A stretch of 64,000 nt of DNA from Didymella arachidicola (Eukaryota; Ascomycota; Dothideomycetes; Pleosporales; Didymellaceae). Of this stretch, positions 43,201 through 54,160 are shown piece after piece. The stretch's first letter is position 1; every line of letters starts with the position of its first letter. The position numbers and the translations under genes are program-made. Under the pieces are notes generated by a model. It searched no databases and was not told where the DNA came from. It saw only the letters and a program-made list of their open reading frames with translations. Location of the stretch: assembly GCA_016630955.3 (NCBI GenBank), contig CM050000.1, positions 806,001 to 870,000 on the forward strand, written 5' to 3'.

Positions 43201-46200
43201 AAGGCAGTGAAGTGCCGTAAGAGAGAGAAGGGAAGAGAGGGTGGGTGTAGAGAGCCGGTGCTCTGTCGAATCAAGGCCGTGGCTCTGCGCGAGGAGAGCC
43301 TTTGTACTAGGCTTGGTCATGCCTGTGTCGAAGGAGATAGGTGTAGTAGGAAGGCAGAGCCAGGCCATCTTTCTTCTTTATCTCTTAGAAGTCGTGGAAT
43401 GTAAGGCCATGCTGGCTGCCTTGTTTGCGTGTTGAGAGCCGGTGCTCTGTCGAATCGTGCCGTGGCTCTTCGCATGGAGAGCCTTTGTGTTTAGGCATGG
43501 CAGGTGCCCATATCTTGTAAGAACAGGGAGTGGCAAAGCTGTCTCCTTGTCTTAACGGTGGTTGTGGCCTTCGACCGAACGTGTAAAACTGAGTGGCGCA
43601 CGGGCCATTTTGAAAAGATTTCAGCTCAGCGAAGAGCTGAAAGACAAAACAGGGCAGCGCGCCGGCCACAACGCCTGCAGCGGAGACAGGACGTTGGGAA
43701 ACAGATTTACGAAGGCATTTGAGTCGTGTTTGAACGAAAAATCGATGGAAATCGACCTTTCGCTGACCTGGGAAAGTTGATGTTCGGTGTGTGACACGAA
43801 GGTTGGGAGGTATGCGAAGCTCTGGAAGTTCATTTTGAAAAATTGTATGTATTGAGCTTAGACCCACTGTCAAGTTGTCAGCATGGGATCCATCTTTTGC
43901 CTCTGCTCGATTGTTGAGACTGAAGCTGACATACCCTGGAGGAAGTACAGATGTAGAAACGACAGTAATCGCAGGAAGTATCGATATCGATGTGGTCGTG
44001 AAAGTGACTGAACGAATCCTGATTAGCTCTGATTCGGGAGAGAACGAGACTGAGGAATTCCGTTCGATCTGCTCTCGTAGCAGGTTGCAATCGAAGTAAG
44101 ATATCCAAGCTTACTGCTATTCATTAGCAACTCGAACTGCTTAGCGCAGACATCCGGCGCCACGAAAAAGACTCACCCAGGAGGAATAACCGAAGTAGAT
44201 ATGACAGCAAGAGCCGACGGTATAGAGAGGGCTGTCGTCGTGTATGTGACTGGGGAAATGTGATCAGCATCGTCCGAATCCTGTGTAGCATTTTGGGAAG
44301 AATTGGATCCGTTTAGTTGCAAGCGAGGTAACTGCCTTAGTCGCCTTCTAGAGCACTCTGTTCGCATCCTCCGAGACTTTTGTGGAATTACGGAGGCAAT
44401 TTGAAGGGCCTGAACTCACTGTTGACTTGTCAGTGCGAGGTGCTCTGAATTTTTTTTTTTTTTTTTTTTTTTGGATGTTCAAGGCATATACGTACCTAGC
44501 AGGAAGGGCCGAAGTAAAAGCATTCACCAATGTGGATACTACAATGATGGGGGGTGCTATCGATACAGAAATGATCGTCGAAATTACTTCGGCAAATGCT
44601 AAGTCAGCAGAAGCTCATGTGAGAGTGACAGGTAGCCTGCTTCAGAACGACCAATCCATAGTATCTAATCATGGGTACGCTGGAGCAAGACCGCTCTGGC
44701 ACAAACTTATGACGTCCATACGCGGAGAGAGTGGGAAACTCACTGTATCTTGGTTAGGATCATATAGGATAATTATTGCGTATGGTGGCCTGGAAAGCAG
44801 CACAAGCAAACGTACCTAGTGGGAGGGACGAATGTTGAGATAACTGTCACGGGAGGTAGTGTTGAAACAACAGTGACAGCCGGGGCCACGGAAGTGATGG
44901 TCGCGAGCTGTACGACAGGGGGTTGCGTCTGTGTTGATACGCTGGTACTGGTCAATACCGATGTGGCGGTAACGGTCCTGTATATCTGGTCAGTGCTCGA
45001 CTCGATATGACTTTCTTCTAGCAGGTCTTCAAGGTGATTCCATGGATACACACTCAAGATCACATATCAGAAAGTCTTGAGGCATCGCATAGAAAACGCC
45101 ATCGGAGGATGGCTTACGCTGGAAGCGCGATGGAAGTTGCCGTCAAAAGCTGGGTGATAGTCCATAATTGGATAATAGTCGATAATTGAGTTGTTGGAGG
45201 TAGCTGGAGTGTGCTTATAGATACAGAAGTCGTGGTGATTGTACTTCTGGTATGTCAGTATTTTCCCTACACTTTCTAATGCTCTATCAGCCTCAATGAT
45301 ACGAAATTCGAACTCACAATGGGAGCGGAACCGAAGTCACAGTTGAAGTCAGGGTAATTGCGGGCAACTGAACGGTGGCTGTGGACAGTGATGTAACTGA
45401 TACTGTACTGCGAGCTTATTAGCATGTGGCGCCTCGCTTCGAGGTCGTGTAGCCCCAAGACACTGTATGTGGACGAGCTTCAAGATGACACTTACTTCGC
45501 AAGAGGTATCGAGGTTATTGTCGAAAATTGTGTAACCATTGATAGCTGAATAACTGCTGGTAGTTGGACAGTACTTATAGACAATGCAGTCGATGTGACC
45601 GTGCTGTAGGAAGTTTAGCCCGGCAATATGCCTCCCGAGATTGGGAGGGCCAATAGTGCAACTTGAGCACTTACGAAGGGAGAGGAATTGAAGTGATAGT
45701 CAAGAACTGTGTGAGTGGCGGCAATTGAACTGTACTTGTGATTGTGCTGTATCATATCACCTTGAAAAGATACTTTATAAGGGCTGATTGTCCAACTACG
45801 GCGCTTACACCGGGGGAGGGATCGAGATGATCGTAGATATCTGTGTGATCGGAGGTAATTGAATGATACTATTAGATACTGCCGTCGCTGTGATCGTGCT
45901 GTGCCGTATGAGCATGCAAAAGCCTCTGGGTACTGGGTGATGGTAATTCAACACCTTATAGAGGAGCTTACGTGGGGAGGGGCACCTGGGTAATCGTAGA
46001 AAAAATAGTGCTCGCAGGCAGAGTCTGTGTGCTTGTAGAAAGCTTTGTAGATATAAATGTGCTGGTTTTGTATGATGTGACTGGTTGTGGCGTAACAGTC
46101 AGGCTGGAAGTTTGTACAGGAAGGGTCACTTGGCATTTGTGGTCAGTAAAGCTTGCCTTAACATCCAGATACTATATTCTCTCTAATAGACTCCCATTTC

Positions 46201-46877
46201 AAAGATTCCAATAAAGGAAAAATAATGAGAGCCTGCCCGTGGCCGCTCTGACTGTACAATTCTGCACTCATGTGACTGTGACAAAGTGAATACTGGACTT
46301 ACTGCAACATGGTCAGCAAAACTCCAGTATAAGGGACGCCTGTCATATCTAAGGCGAATATCGTTTTGCATGTATCAACACTGCTGGACTTACCCGGTAG
46401 AAGCAAGCTGAGTAAAAATGGAGTGAAATATCGCAGTGCTAGTGACTAAAGACGTAACTGCCGGGGGCGCAGCCTGAGTGATGACCGATGTAGTCGTGCT
46501 GTATAGTGTTGCCGTCGCCAGAGTAGCTGTTACTATACTAATTGAGGTAGCCGTAGCAGTAGTTGAAGCGATCGTGGCTGTTCGGGTTGACGTTGTTTGT
46601 CAAGTTAGCCAACACCTGATAGTACACCAGCAGCAGGCTCGGAAGACGTACCGTTACAGTCGCCAAGTTCAATAGACCTATAGATACTGTCGAATACACT
46701 GTGACTAGGGATGTAGATACTGATACAGAAGGCGTGGTGATGACCAGTGTCGCCGTCGAGAGGGCTGTTGAAGTTGTTAAGACTGTAGTTGACTGTACGG
46801 AGACAATTGTAGTTGTTTGGGTGACGAGCCCGAGACACTGTTCTGTGACAGTGACCGTAGGATCTACCGAGGGGTCC
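37230..46877 (-). CDS. giant multi-exon Thr/Ser/Val/Pro-rich protein, possibly decaying
   Basis: Unrecognised. At least 16 exons on the minus strand encode sequence that is almost entirely Thr, Ser, Val, Ile, Leu and Pro, in patterns such as TVTSTSLSTVQLPP and VTVVSTLPPVTVISTF. Exons I could delimit by GTAAGT/GTGAGT donors and CAG/TAG acceptors include 45809-45898, 45675-45746, 45496-45603, 45318-45407, 45118-45246, 44816-44977, 42450-42752, 41609-41728, 41412-41561, 41016-41168, 40592-40774, 39652-39914 and 38879-39485. Most are exact multiples of three with phase 2 at both ends; downstream of 39914 the junctions switch to phase 1. The composition suggests a heavily O-glycosylated wall or surface protein. 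Under this model, in-frame stops occur at 44615-44617, 40012-40014, 39728-39730 and 38323-38325, so the 3' part may be dead. It could also be two or more genes. Confidence 0.55.
40592..41728 (-). repeat. exon-repeat array B (four related exons)
   Basis: Four exons of 183, 153, 150 and 120 bp, all phase 2-2. Three end in TLP-(V/A)-(S/E)-TVT-x-(D/N)-G across the splice site, and two are clear paralogues (TIYITPSSVTLTIDNT and TTYVTPPAITITEDRT). They differ in motif from array A, so at least two exon types were amplified within the gene. Confidence 0.75.
41881..41918 (-). repeat. CCAGGT hexamer repeat, coding for Pro-Gly
   Basis: Consecutive CCAGGT-like units; on the minus strand an open frame reads PGPTLGPGPGPG. 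It lies in a region open in the giant gene's orientation but not firmly placed in an exon. Confidence 0.6.
42753..43934 (-). other. 1.2-kb intron-like gap with a direct repeat
   Basis: It lies between exon 42450-42752 and the next exon ending at 43935. All other introns I could measure in this gene are about 60-260 bp. The gap contains a (GGTT)n run at 42953-42979 and two copies of a 60-bp repeat (43250 and 43434). No Thr/Ser-rich exon is visible in it. Confidence 0.5.
43250..43492. repeat. 60-bp direct repeat, two copies
   Basis: Copies at about 43250-43315 and 43434-43492 start GAGAGCCGGTGCTCTGTCGA and both continue through CCGTGGCTCT and GGAGAGCCTTTGT. The copies diverge by several bases and small gaps. 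Confidence 0.7.
44450..44472. repeat. poly-T run of 23
   Basis: Uninterrupted T tract (poly-A on the gene's sense strand) inside an intron of the giant gene. Such runs are often length-variable or mis-sequenced. Confidence 0.9.
45118..46152 (-). repeat. exon-repeat array A (six related exons)
   Basis: Six consecutive short exons separated by introns of 62-100 bp. Five have exact sizes of 90, 72, 108, 90 and 129 bp, all phase 2-2. Each encodes a variant of T-(V/I)-T-S-T-x(5)-ST-V-QLPP-x-TQ-x-S-T-I-T-S-(I/V)-PLP. The fact that both exons and flanking introns recur points to duplication of exon-intron units. Confidence 0.75.
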
Positions 46878-47868
46878 TATACCTGTTAGCCTACAAGAGA
46901 GGTCAACTAGACGCATGTGTGCCGTGATCGAACATGGAAAATCTACATGCAAGGCTATATACCAACCTGCACACGGTCAGCGACAAACCAGGCAGGTATA
47001 TACTTCTCAGTAACACGTGAAAGAAGATACGAAGTGGCGCATGAGTACTGCGCTACGCCCAGAACGTTGTGGCTGCACATGCTGGGTTGAGGAGAGTCTG
47101 GGGGCGAGACGGCAAAGACCGCGACTAAAGCGAACCGGACTATCGCCACATAACGCGTTGGAGCGTTACCATCTTGTTCCACATTCCATGAGAGAACCAC
47201 TTGTGGACAGGGCCGGAATGCGTCAGTCACTCCGAACAGGCACCGAATCGATATCCGGAGGACTTTATCTCATGCAGACTCGCAGCTTTGTCACTGCAAT
47301 CACGGCAAAATCTCTACCATCAATCGGCAATTCATACACGTGAAGGAAGATCATTCTCCTGATGGTCGCTTACGCAGCATTAGGCGTCATTGGAGTTTGA
47401 GGATTCCCTAGCATGGCGCTGTGAAGGCCCGATTAACGGGACCCAAGGCAGAAAGTGTATTCAACAGACTGGTGGAGCGGTCAGCAGCTTCACTTCTGTC
47501 ACTTCATTGCAAATGAACTCATCAGTCGCTGCGCAGATATCCCTTGAGGTAGACGAACATAGCGAGACGAGGGCGTTGATAGCAGACGCGTCACAGCAAC
47601 GCGCTATAAGCATGGAACAGGAAGTCATCACGGAGCTTTCTGGGGGCATCGTGCACAAAGGCGCTTCATTTTGCCACATCAAGATCTTTTACGAAGACGC
47701 GCAATGTAGGGACAGATATTGCAATGGAGTTAATATCAGGAAGGACCGAAGACAGATTGCATTGCGAATACTTGAGCTAAGGCCCATCTCAATACTCGAA
47801 TACGACACTCGACTATGTTGGCTTCTTTTTCTCGTCATTAATCATACGTTGTGACGATGATTCTCCTC
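46878..47868. other. no exon recognised
   Basis: About 1 kb between the last Thr/Ser-rich exon and the candidate 5' exon or small secreted gene. ORFs here lack the repeat composition. Confidence 0.4.
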
Positions 47869-48268
47869 TTAGTTGATGCTCCTGGTCACCGTCGTGAGAA
47901 CACAGCTTGGCGGGCCGTAAATTGTACTCGTAGTGAGAGTGAGATAAGTCGACATTGTGCAGACAGACTGTGACGTAAGATGCGAGTAGCTGGTCGGAGT
48001 GGGCGCTCCTAGATAGCATGGCGTCATTGTGTAGGTAGTAAGCGATGGGGTAGATGAAGTGCTAGAAGGATCTGCCGGCCCCAGGGTTGATAAAAGCGTT
48101 TTGCACAGTGAGGGCTTTCTTGGATCGCAGTCTTTGACGGCGAGCACGTTAAGAATAAGTGGCAGAGGGAAGATGATAGAGATCTTTATCGTCGTCGATG
48201 GTAGAGTGGCTGAGATACTGTGATCTAGCAATGAAGAAAATGATGGCAGTTGAGCTCCAGTGCTTCAT
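47869..48268 (-). CDS. small secreted protein or 5' exon of the giant gene
   Basis: Two readings are possible. From ATG 48268 the sequence MKHWSSTAIIFFIARS looks like a signal-peptide start and would need an intron (donor GTATCT) to reach the downstream frame. From ATG 48231 a continuous 120-codon frame runs to 47869 and has a hydrophobic segment (ISIIFPLPLILNVLAV). Both share the mature part DCDPRKPSLCKTLL then a Ser/Thr/Pro-rich region with five Cys, ending SCVLTTVTRSIN. The Thr/Ser-rich end resembles the giant gene, so this may be its secretion exon, with a donor near the final codons. A TATA-like box lies 23 bp upstream of 48268. Confidence 0.45.
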
Positions 48269-48290
48269 CTCTTTACTTGATGCGGCCTCC

Positions 48291-48300
48291 CTTATATAAG
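48291..48300 (-). promoter_or_regulatory. TATA-like box
   Basis: CTTATATAAG, a perfect palindrome, lies 23-32 bp upstream of ATG 48268 on the minus strand. Confidence 0.4.
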
Positions 48301-48899
48301 TGATGGTGCGGCCGCTTTTCTGGCTCGTATCATCCTGTCCTCGCTCTAGATGTCTTGGGGTCTCAGTTCCTGGAGGCCTTGTGCGACTTGGGTGACCATT
48401 ACTAACTTCCCTAATGGTCACCTGGGCAGCATCGAACGATATCTCAATGGATCTTGGGCTGGCCTGGGCCACTGTTTTGTTCTTGTTGAATCGAAAGACC
48501 AATCTTCTGCAATAGGCGAGTGTCATGACACTAGTAAAGCAACATGTGTAACCAACTGGCTCGGGGGTCTCCGATAGTGCTTGCACCACATCCCAGCTCT
48601 TCTAATCGGCCTTTCTGATCTGCATCGGCTTTGTGCAGGCAATGACTCAAAAGCTTATTACTGGATTCGAATATTTAGCAGGACTTCTCTACCTAGAGTG
48701 CAATATTCCTCACGGCTATTGCTGGAAGTCCGACCCAATTTCCCAAATCTTTCCTGCGCTTTTGCAGTTCCTCAGTGCTCTCATGCCACTACGTCTCGAA
48801 CCCGATGGCCTCAAGTCCCTTGCCGCTCCAGTGATCTAAAACGACTCGATTCATTCTGTAAAAGCGCACCCTGTAGTTCTTAGACACATGGTCCATGAT
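48301..48899. other. intergenic, nothing recognised
   Basis: Short ORFs only, between the promoter of the minus-strand gene and the P-loop pseudogene. Confidence 0.35.
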
Positions 48900-51800
48900 G
48901 TAGAATAAGACATGTGCGCTTTCCTACTTGGAATCTTTCTTTGACATAAGGTCCAAGAGGAAGTGCTTGAGTATTGTGCTGTTATCCCGCTCCATTCTGT
49001 CGAGAGCACTGTCAGCCCTTTCCACCATGCCGTCTCTAACACTGTACCTGTGTGCACTTTTGAACAGCTTGTCGTAATCGAGCTCCAGCCCTGCACTATT
49101 TTCAGGTTGGGCTGCCCTCCTTGACTTTGTGAGGCACGTGGACACACCATGCGAGTAAAGCAAGGGGTTTCTTAATATTTTAGGTTACTCCAGTTTCCTT
49201 TTCTGCGTTGTAGTAAGACGATCTTTAGACTTCTGAGGTCTTAGACTACGATTTCAATGCACCTCAATGGCACCGCTCCCGCGCTGAGGCCAATCTTCCT
49301 GGAAAAAGTTGAGAACTACATGAGACCGCTTTCATTGGTAGCAGCCATGGCACTTCAAGATTCAAAAGCCCATCTTGTGGCGATTTTGGCCAGAAGCTTT
49401 GCCATATATCTAGCGGCTTTCGTCTCGTCAGATGCATGGGAAACTTACAGCGAGCCCTGAATGCCAATGCGATTAAAATGACCGCAGCCGCCTCTTTCCA
49501 TTCCTGCGTCGAATCGGCCAACTTTTGTAGATACTGTGTTGAGTGATCAGTGGACGCATTCATCCACGACACTGGGGTTTGAGGTCCGCCATTCTTGGGG
49601 TACCTCACGATTTCTTTGCGCACCCGAGTCGTGCCTAGGTGCTTCCTCGACAAAGTACCGCTCGCGAACCTTAATTAGTTGAATACCTCTTTCAATGGTC
49701 GTCGCTCAGTAGTATTAGCCACGTGTGGAGGCTGGGGAAGTAAACAGGTATAGCGAGAAGCGCAAAATGGTCGAGACCCCACTTGTGAATGCTGATAAAC
49801 TTCCTGTGCCCTTGTCGGGCGTTAGCTGGGCCCATCCACGATGTGGCACAGCCCTTTAGGGTCGTCTGCCCTGCGGATCCGCGACGGCTGTGGTGCCTCC
49901 AGAGGAGGCGCCGTTCACAGTGAGATATCCAGGCAGTCAAAAAGAGCAAAATACATACAACAGCGGGTATTCGCTAGTGGTCACCCACCTAACTACTAAT
50001 CCGCCGGTACGTTGCTTAAATAGGGCTGAGCGAACGGGAAGCCTTGTTTTCAACGTCCTATGGTCGTATGTGGAAGCTTACTCAAAATTGTTGTTTATTA
50101 ATCTTAGTCACTTTTAAGTCTTGCATCACTGGTCAGAATGGCTCCAGTCCACCCATGGGCTTGCCTATGCATCTGCACAAGCTTGTCGAGGGGTCATGTA
50201 CGCGTAACACATGGCTGCAGAGCTTTCGTAGACCGGCACGGACTTGTTGAGGTATACGTCGGTCATGAAGGACGCGAGAGACTGACCGATAGAAAGTTGC
50301 GGCGCATATTCTTCTGTGTTTTGTGACGTCAGCGCTTGTCTCTCCAAGGTTGACTCTACTCGCCTCGTGCCATCGTGTCTCAACATTCCATCTACTAGGA
50401 GAAAAGGCGTTTTAATTTAGGACACTGCAATATTTTTTGAGACCGCCGTACATGCTATGGCGCAACACGCCATACTCGATACCAGGAGGTCCTTTTCACT
50501 AACTGCTTTGCAGCTCCGCTCATTGGTCGTACACCGATATCATCAATACCATCGCCAGCTCACCCTGATCAGTCGTATCCGCTTTTCTCAAGATGGCCTC
50601 TCGTGTAGCAATGGCGGATCCGACTCCCCTCGGTTTAGCTGAGTGTTCCGACGACGGACTTCCCTAAGCTTTATCTCCTCGTCGGCATGACGATACTCGC
50701 CGAAGAAGTTGGTTGATGACATTCACGGCATAGCGCTCCGGATGATTGGTAGCAAGACGAAAGAGCCAGTACTGAGCGTGTACTGTGGCGGGTCAGGTAG
50801 AAACAGGGCAGAGTAGTCCATCTGTGAGTCGTTAGCGAGCCGCAGGTTGCTACTGAGCAGGGACGTGCTTTTCGTTTGCGGCACGTTACTCGGGTGCAGC
50901 GGGCTGTCGAGGTGTGGTCCATTATCAAAGGGCGCTGTTCCCTTCATTACAGGTATATTTTGCGCACTCGTCGGTCGAATTGCCTCGCTATACCGACGCA
51001 GCTCTGGTATCATGGAGAATGTGGCGCTGGAGGAAGCATTAGATGTTGACATTATCTGATGAAGAGTCGCGCGGTCACAGTATTGCACCGCCATGGGCGG
51101 GTTTCTCTACCTTCTAGGCCCTCGCATCAGTGTGCAGTAGCGAGCGCTCGGAGGCATAAGACTCTTGGTCACCGTACAAATGTACATCACCAGATGTTGG
51201 CACAATTCCAATATTTGATGTACTGACAACCGGAGAAGGTAAGGTCCTGTCCAGGCTAGAGTCGAGACGCTCTTGTTGATCGATAAGTATCTTGATGAGC
51301 GTGCTTTTACCAGCCCCGTCTGGCCGATGAAAGGAGCGAGGCGAGGAAAGCGAGCCTTGAACTCCGTTGTATTACTTTCTGCCATGATGGTAGAATATTG
51401 GCCGTAATCTTGCAGGACAGGTCGACCTTGATTGTTGGGACCCATTCCAAACCATGTTGTATCTTTGTCCTCATTGAATAACATCTGTTGATCATAGTGA
51501 TCCTTAGAAGGGCTTAGAATATCCTTCAGTCTCTTCGCCATTAATGGCTTAGCTTTCTCGTGCGGGAGACTATCTTGACTGAGCTTGTTCAGCCTGTGGG
51601 AGCTTGAATATACCAGTATTGGTCGCAAAAGTCCATTCCACAGTCCTAACAGTTGTGAATTGTCCCGTGTTGCTTTCACAACGCTCGCAATTTACAGGTA
51701 CGTCTCTTCGGGGTAGGTGTCTTGTCGGTTGCGTGAGGGCGCCTGAACGGGCTCGCGTGACACGCTTGAAGAATTTTTGAATGCATTCGTGGGAAACGAG

Positions 51801-52013
51801 CCACAGTGGCGTTCCTCTGGTCGAGCAGATTGTTGAATGGACAGTGCAGAAGGTAGTCAGCTTTGGGAAGGCGTATCGAGCATTATCTTGTGCATGGCGT
51901 CTCGTACGATATCCGAGTGACAGACCGAGAAGAACAATATTGCTTCGTCGAGCGTCGAGTGGCAGAGAACGCAAATACAAGTATTTTCTAGCTCGAAAGA
52001 AACGCGGAGCCAA
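48900..52013 (-). pseudogene. decayed large protein with a P-loop GTPase-like segment
   Basis: Minus-strand fragments in changing frames. The key part is at 51355-51110: ARFPRLAPFIGQTG is followed after a one-base frame change by GKSTLIK, LPSPVVSTSNIG and TSGDVHLYGD. Together they give a Walker A (GxTGAGKST) and nearby motifs like those of fungal VLIG-type large GTPases. Upstream (52013-51570) lies a Cys-containing segment, and downstream (49650-48925) long fragments such as DKLFKSAHRYSVRDGMVERA with many stops. The gene identity beyond the P-loop is inference. The frameshift inside the nucleotide-binding loop and the dispersed stops make it non-functional. Confidence 0.5.
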
Positions 52014-52218
52014 TGGGATGTGGTGGCCATGAGTTCCGTACAGTCATCGGCCGCCGATTTCTACTGCCAATAAGCTTTCAGGAGCTAGGAATAGGCTAGT
52101 AAACCGTACGAAGTAGCTGGTGCTTATATTGAACACAGAAATCGGCCGCCGGTTCAAAAGTAAACAGGCCCTCAATCGTCAACTCCCTACCGATTTCCCT
52201 GTCCTTGACAAAGTAGCA

Positions 52219-53700
52219 ATGGTACAAGTGCAGCGCCCATTGATTATTCAATCACATATTATTCGAGCTTGTTGTCCACCTGTGGCGCGAAGGTCGCCAT
52301 TTCTCCGGCAAAGACTACAACGGCTGCACACGAGGACAGTCACCGACCATGACATCTCACATCTAGCCAGCCTGCCACTGTATCCACTGACCCTCGCTGA
52401 CCTCGTCAAGTGAGTTTGCCAAGCATGAGCTGCTATCTTGAATTGCCTGGCTAATAAAGGACGCGCGCACAGACATGGCAGACCGCCTCTGACAACCCAG
52501 CAATTGCTCACCTCCGCGAACTTTACGCTCTCAATCCTACCTGCGCGATTAGCGCACCGCATACAGTCGCTGCGGAACCTACCTTTCATCGTCGTCTCGA
52601 ATCCCCACGTGTCGAAGATCCACGCAAACTACATACACAGCTTGTCGACCTTGCTGCCATGGGCTGAGCACGAGATTACATCCCTCGAGGATGAGATTAA
52701 GTTCACAGAGGTTATGGCTGATCTGGTGCAAACACACTCAAACACTATAAGCATACTGGCAAGAGGGTTCTTGGAGGCTAGGAAGTACATCAGCCCTCGG
52801 GATGTGACGCGGTTCTTGGACGAGCATCTGCGCGCGCGCATTGGCACGCGACTCATCGCCGAGCAGCACCTTTCGCTCCATTTCTCAAGCCAGCCTCATG
52901 CTGAGATCATGCATGAGTCTGACGAGACACCTGGCTTCATTGGCGTCATCGACACAAAGCTCAAGCCTGCCCGCATTGTCGACCACTGCGCCAATGTCGT
53001 CGGCGAGATCTGCGAGCTCAAGTACGGCGTGCGACCCAGCGTGCTCATCAATGGCGAGCCAGATTACACCTTCGCGCACGTGCCGGCACATCTCGAGTAC
53101 ATCATGACGGAGCTGCTCAAGAACGCCTTCCGCGCAACAGTCGAGAACGGCAAAGAGCGCGAGCCCATCGAAGTCACAATCGCGCCCAAAGACTTGCATG
53201 GCGATACAAGTAATGCAGGAGACATCAGCAAGTTCGAATCGAACCTACGCAACACAAACCAAGGCAATACAGATATCGCCTCAGGTAGCTTCACCGGTGC
53301 CTCGAGCTCTTCGTCACCAAAGTCCGACGCTCAGATCCTGCCCCTGAAGCACAGCACACCCGGCGTCACAATCCGAATTCGCGACCGCGGCGGCGGCATC
53401 TCTCCGGCACATCTCGCACACATCTGGGACTACAGCTTTACAACATTCAACGAAGACCAGGCGTCCTCTACACTGTCGGGCGGCGGCTCAGGGAGCGGCA
53501 TGGACGCTCTGAACGCCATGACCGGGCCTGGTGGGGACGGAGCACACAGCCTGGCAGGCCTAGGCTACGGGCTACCGCTGGGGAGAGCATATGCCGAGTA
53601 TTTTGGCGGAGGTATCGAGGTCAAGAGCCTTTGGGGCTGGGGCACAGACGTTTACCTCAAGCTGAGGGGCGTAGGGAGAGTGGATCGAGACCGCGAGTAG
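52219..53700 (+). CDS. mitochondrial PDK/BCKDK-type protein kinase
   Basis: Exons 52219-52409 and 52473-53700 with a 63-bp intron (GTGAGT donor, CTAAT branch, CACAG acceptor) give 472 aa. Splicing forms the conserved LVKHGRPPL. The N-terminus is Arg/Ser/Leu-rich without acidic residues, typical of a mitochondrial presequence. A four-helix regulatory domain comes first (HANYIHSL, DLVQTHSNTISILARG), then a GHKL ATPase domain: N-box ELLKNAFRATVE near residue 277, G1 box DRGGGI near 368 and G2 box GYGLPLGRAYAEYFGG near 430. These kinases phosphorylate the E1 subunit of pyruvate or branched-chain 2-oxoacid dehydrogenase. A Ser/Gly-rich insert before the G2 box is common in fungal homologues. Which of the two complexes it acts on cannot be decided. 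Confidence 0.88.
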
Positions 53701-53815
53701 AGCGGTTGTGTGTCATCAGAGACGTTGATAATTATATACCCTAGCTATTTACGCAAGCACTATGCTTATGCATCATGCGCATTGTGTCCATCTCTCATTC
53801 CGTCGTTGATGTCGC

Positions 53816-54160
53816 TTACTGGGTAGTGACCACAGAGTCCTTCTCAACGGTGATTTTGTCGTTGGACTCGAAGGTCGAGACAAGGTCGTCAGGGAGCTCG
53901 GCGCTAGTACTGGTGTTAGTCTTCAGGCTACAGCCGAAACAATAGGAGAGGTGAGGGGGGGTATAGAGGGCAGGACCACGTACGTGAAGCCCTTGATCAG
54001 CTTGAACTCGTGTGTGATCTTGCCACCCTTAGACTCGACATCCTTCTTCGCCTGCTCGAAGTCCTCGGGGGAAGCCTCGGGCTTGAGAGTGACCTGCGTG
54101 AATCAGCACCTTTCCCCTTATCTATTTCATATCCCCACATACGTTGTACTGAGAAGGCAT
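53816..54160 (-). CDS. proteinase inhibitor I9 domain protein (Pbi2-like)
   Basis: Three small exons on the minus strand: 54160-54143 (6 codons), 54093-53984 and 53903-53816, with introns of 49 and 80 bp. Together they encode 71 aa. The sequence contains TLKPEASPEDFEQAKKDVE, GGKITHEFKLIKGFTAELP and a C-terminal DKITVEKDSVVTTQ. This is the inhibitor I9 fold of subtilisin propeptides; yeast Pbi2 (proteinase B inhibitor 2, 75 aa) is a stand-alone member. There is no signal peptide, as for Pbi2, so a cytosolic or vacuolar regulator of a subtilisin-like proteinase is likely. The first exon is tiny, so ORF-only annotation misses this gene. Confidence 0.85.

Noticed and set aside
47390..47854. 154-codon plus-strand ORF
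   Set aside because: No recognisable domain or promoter, and it lies in the gap of a minus-strand gene; may be chance, so not annotated.
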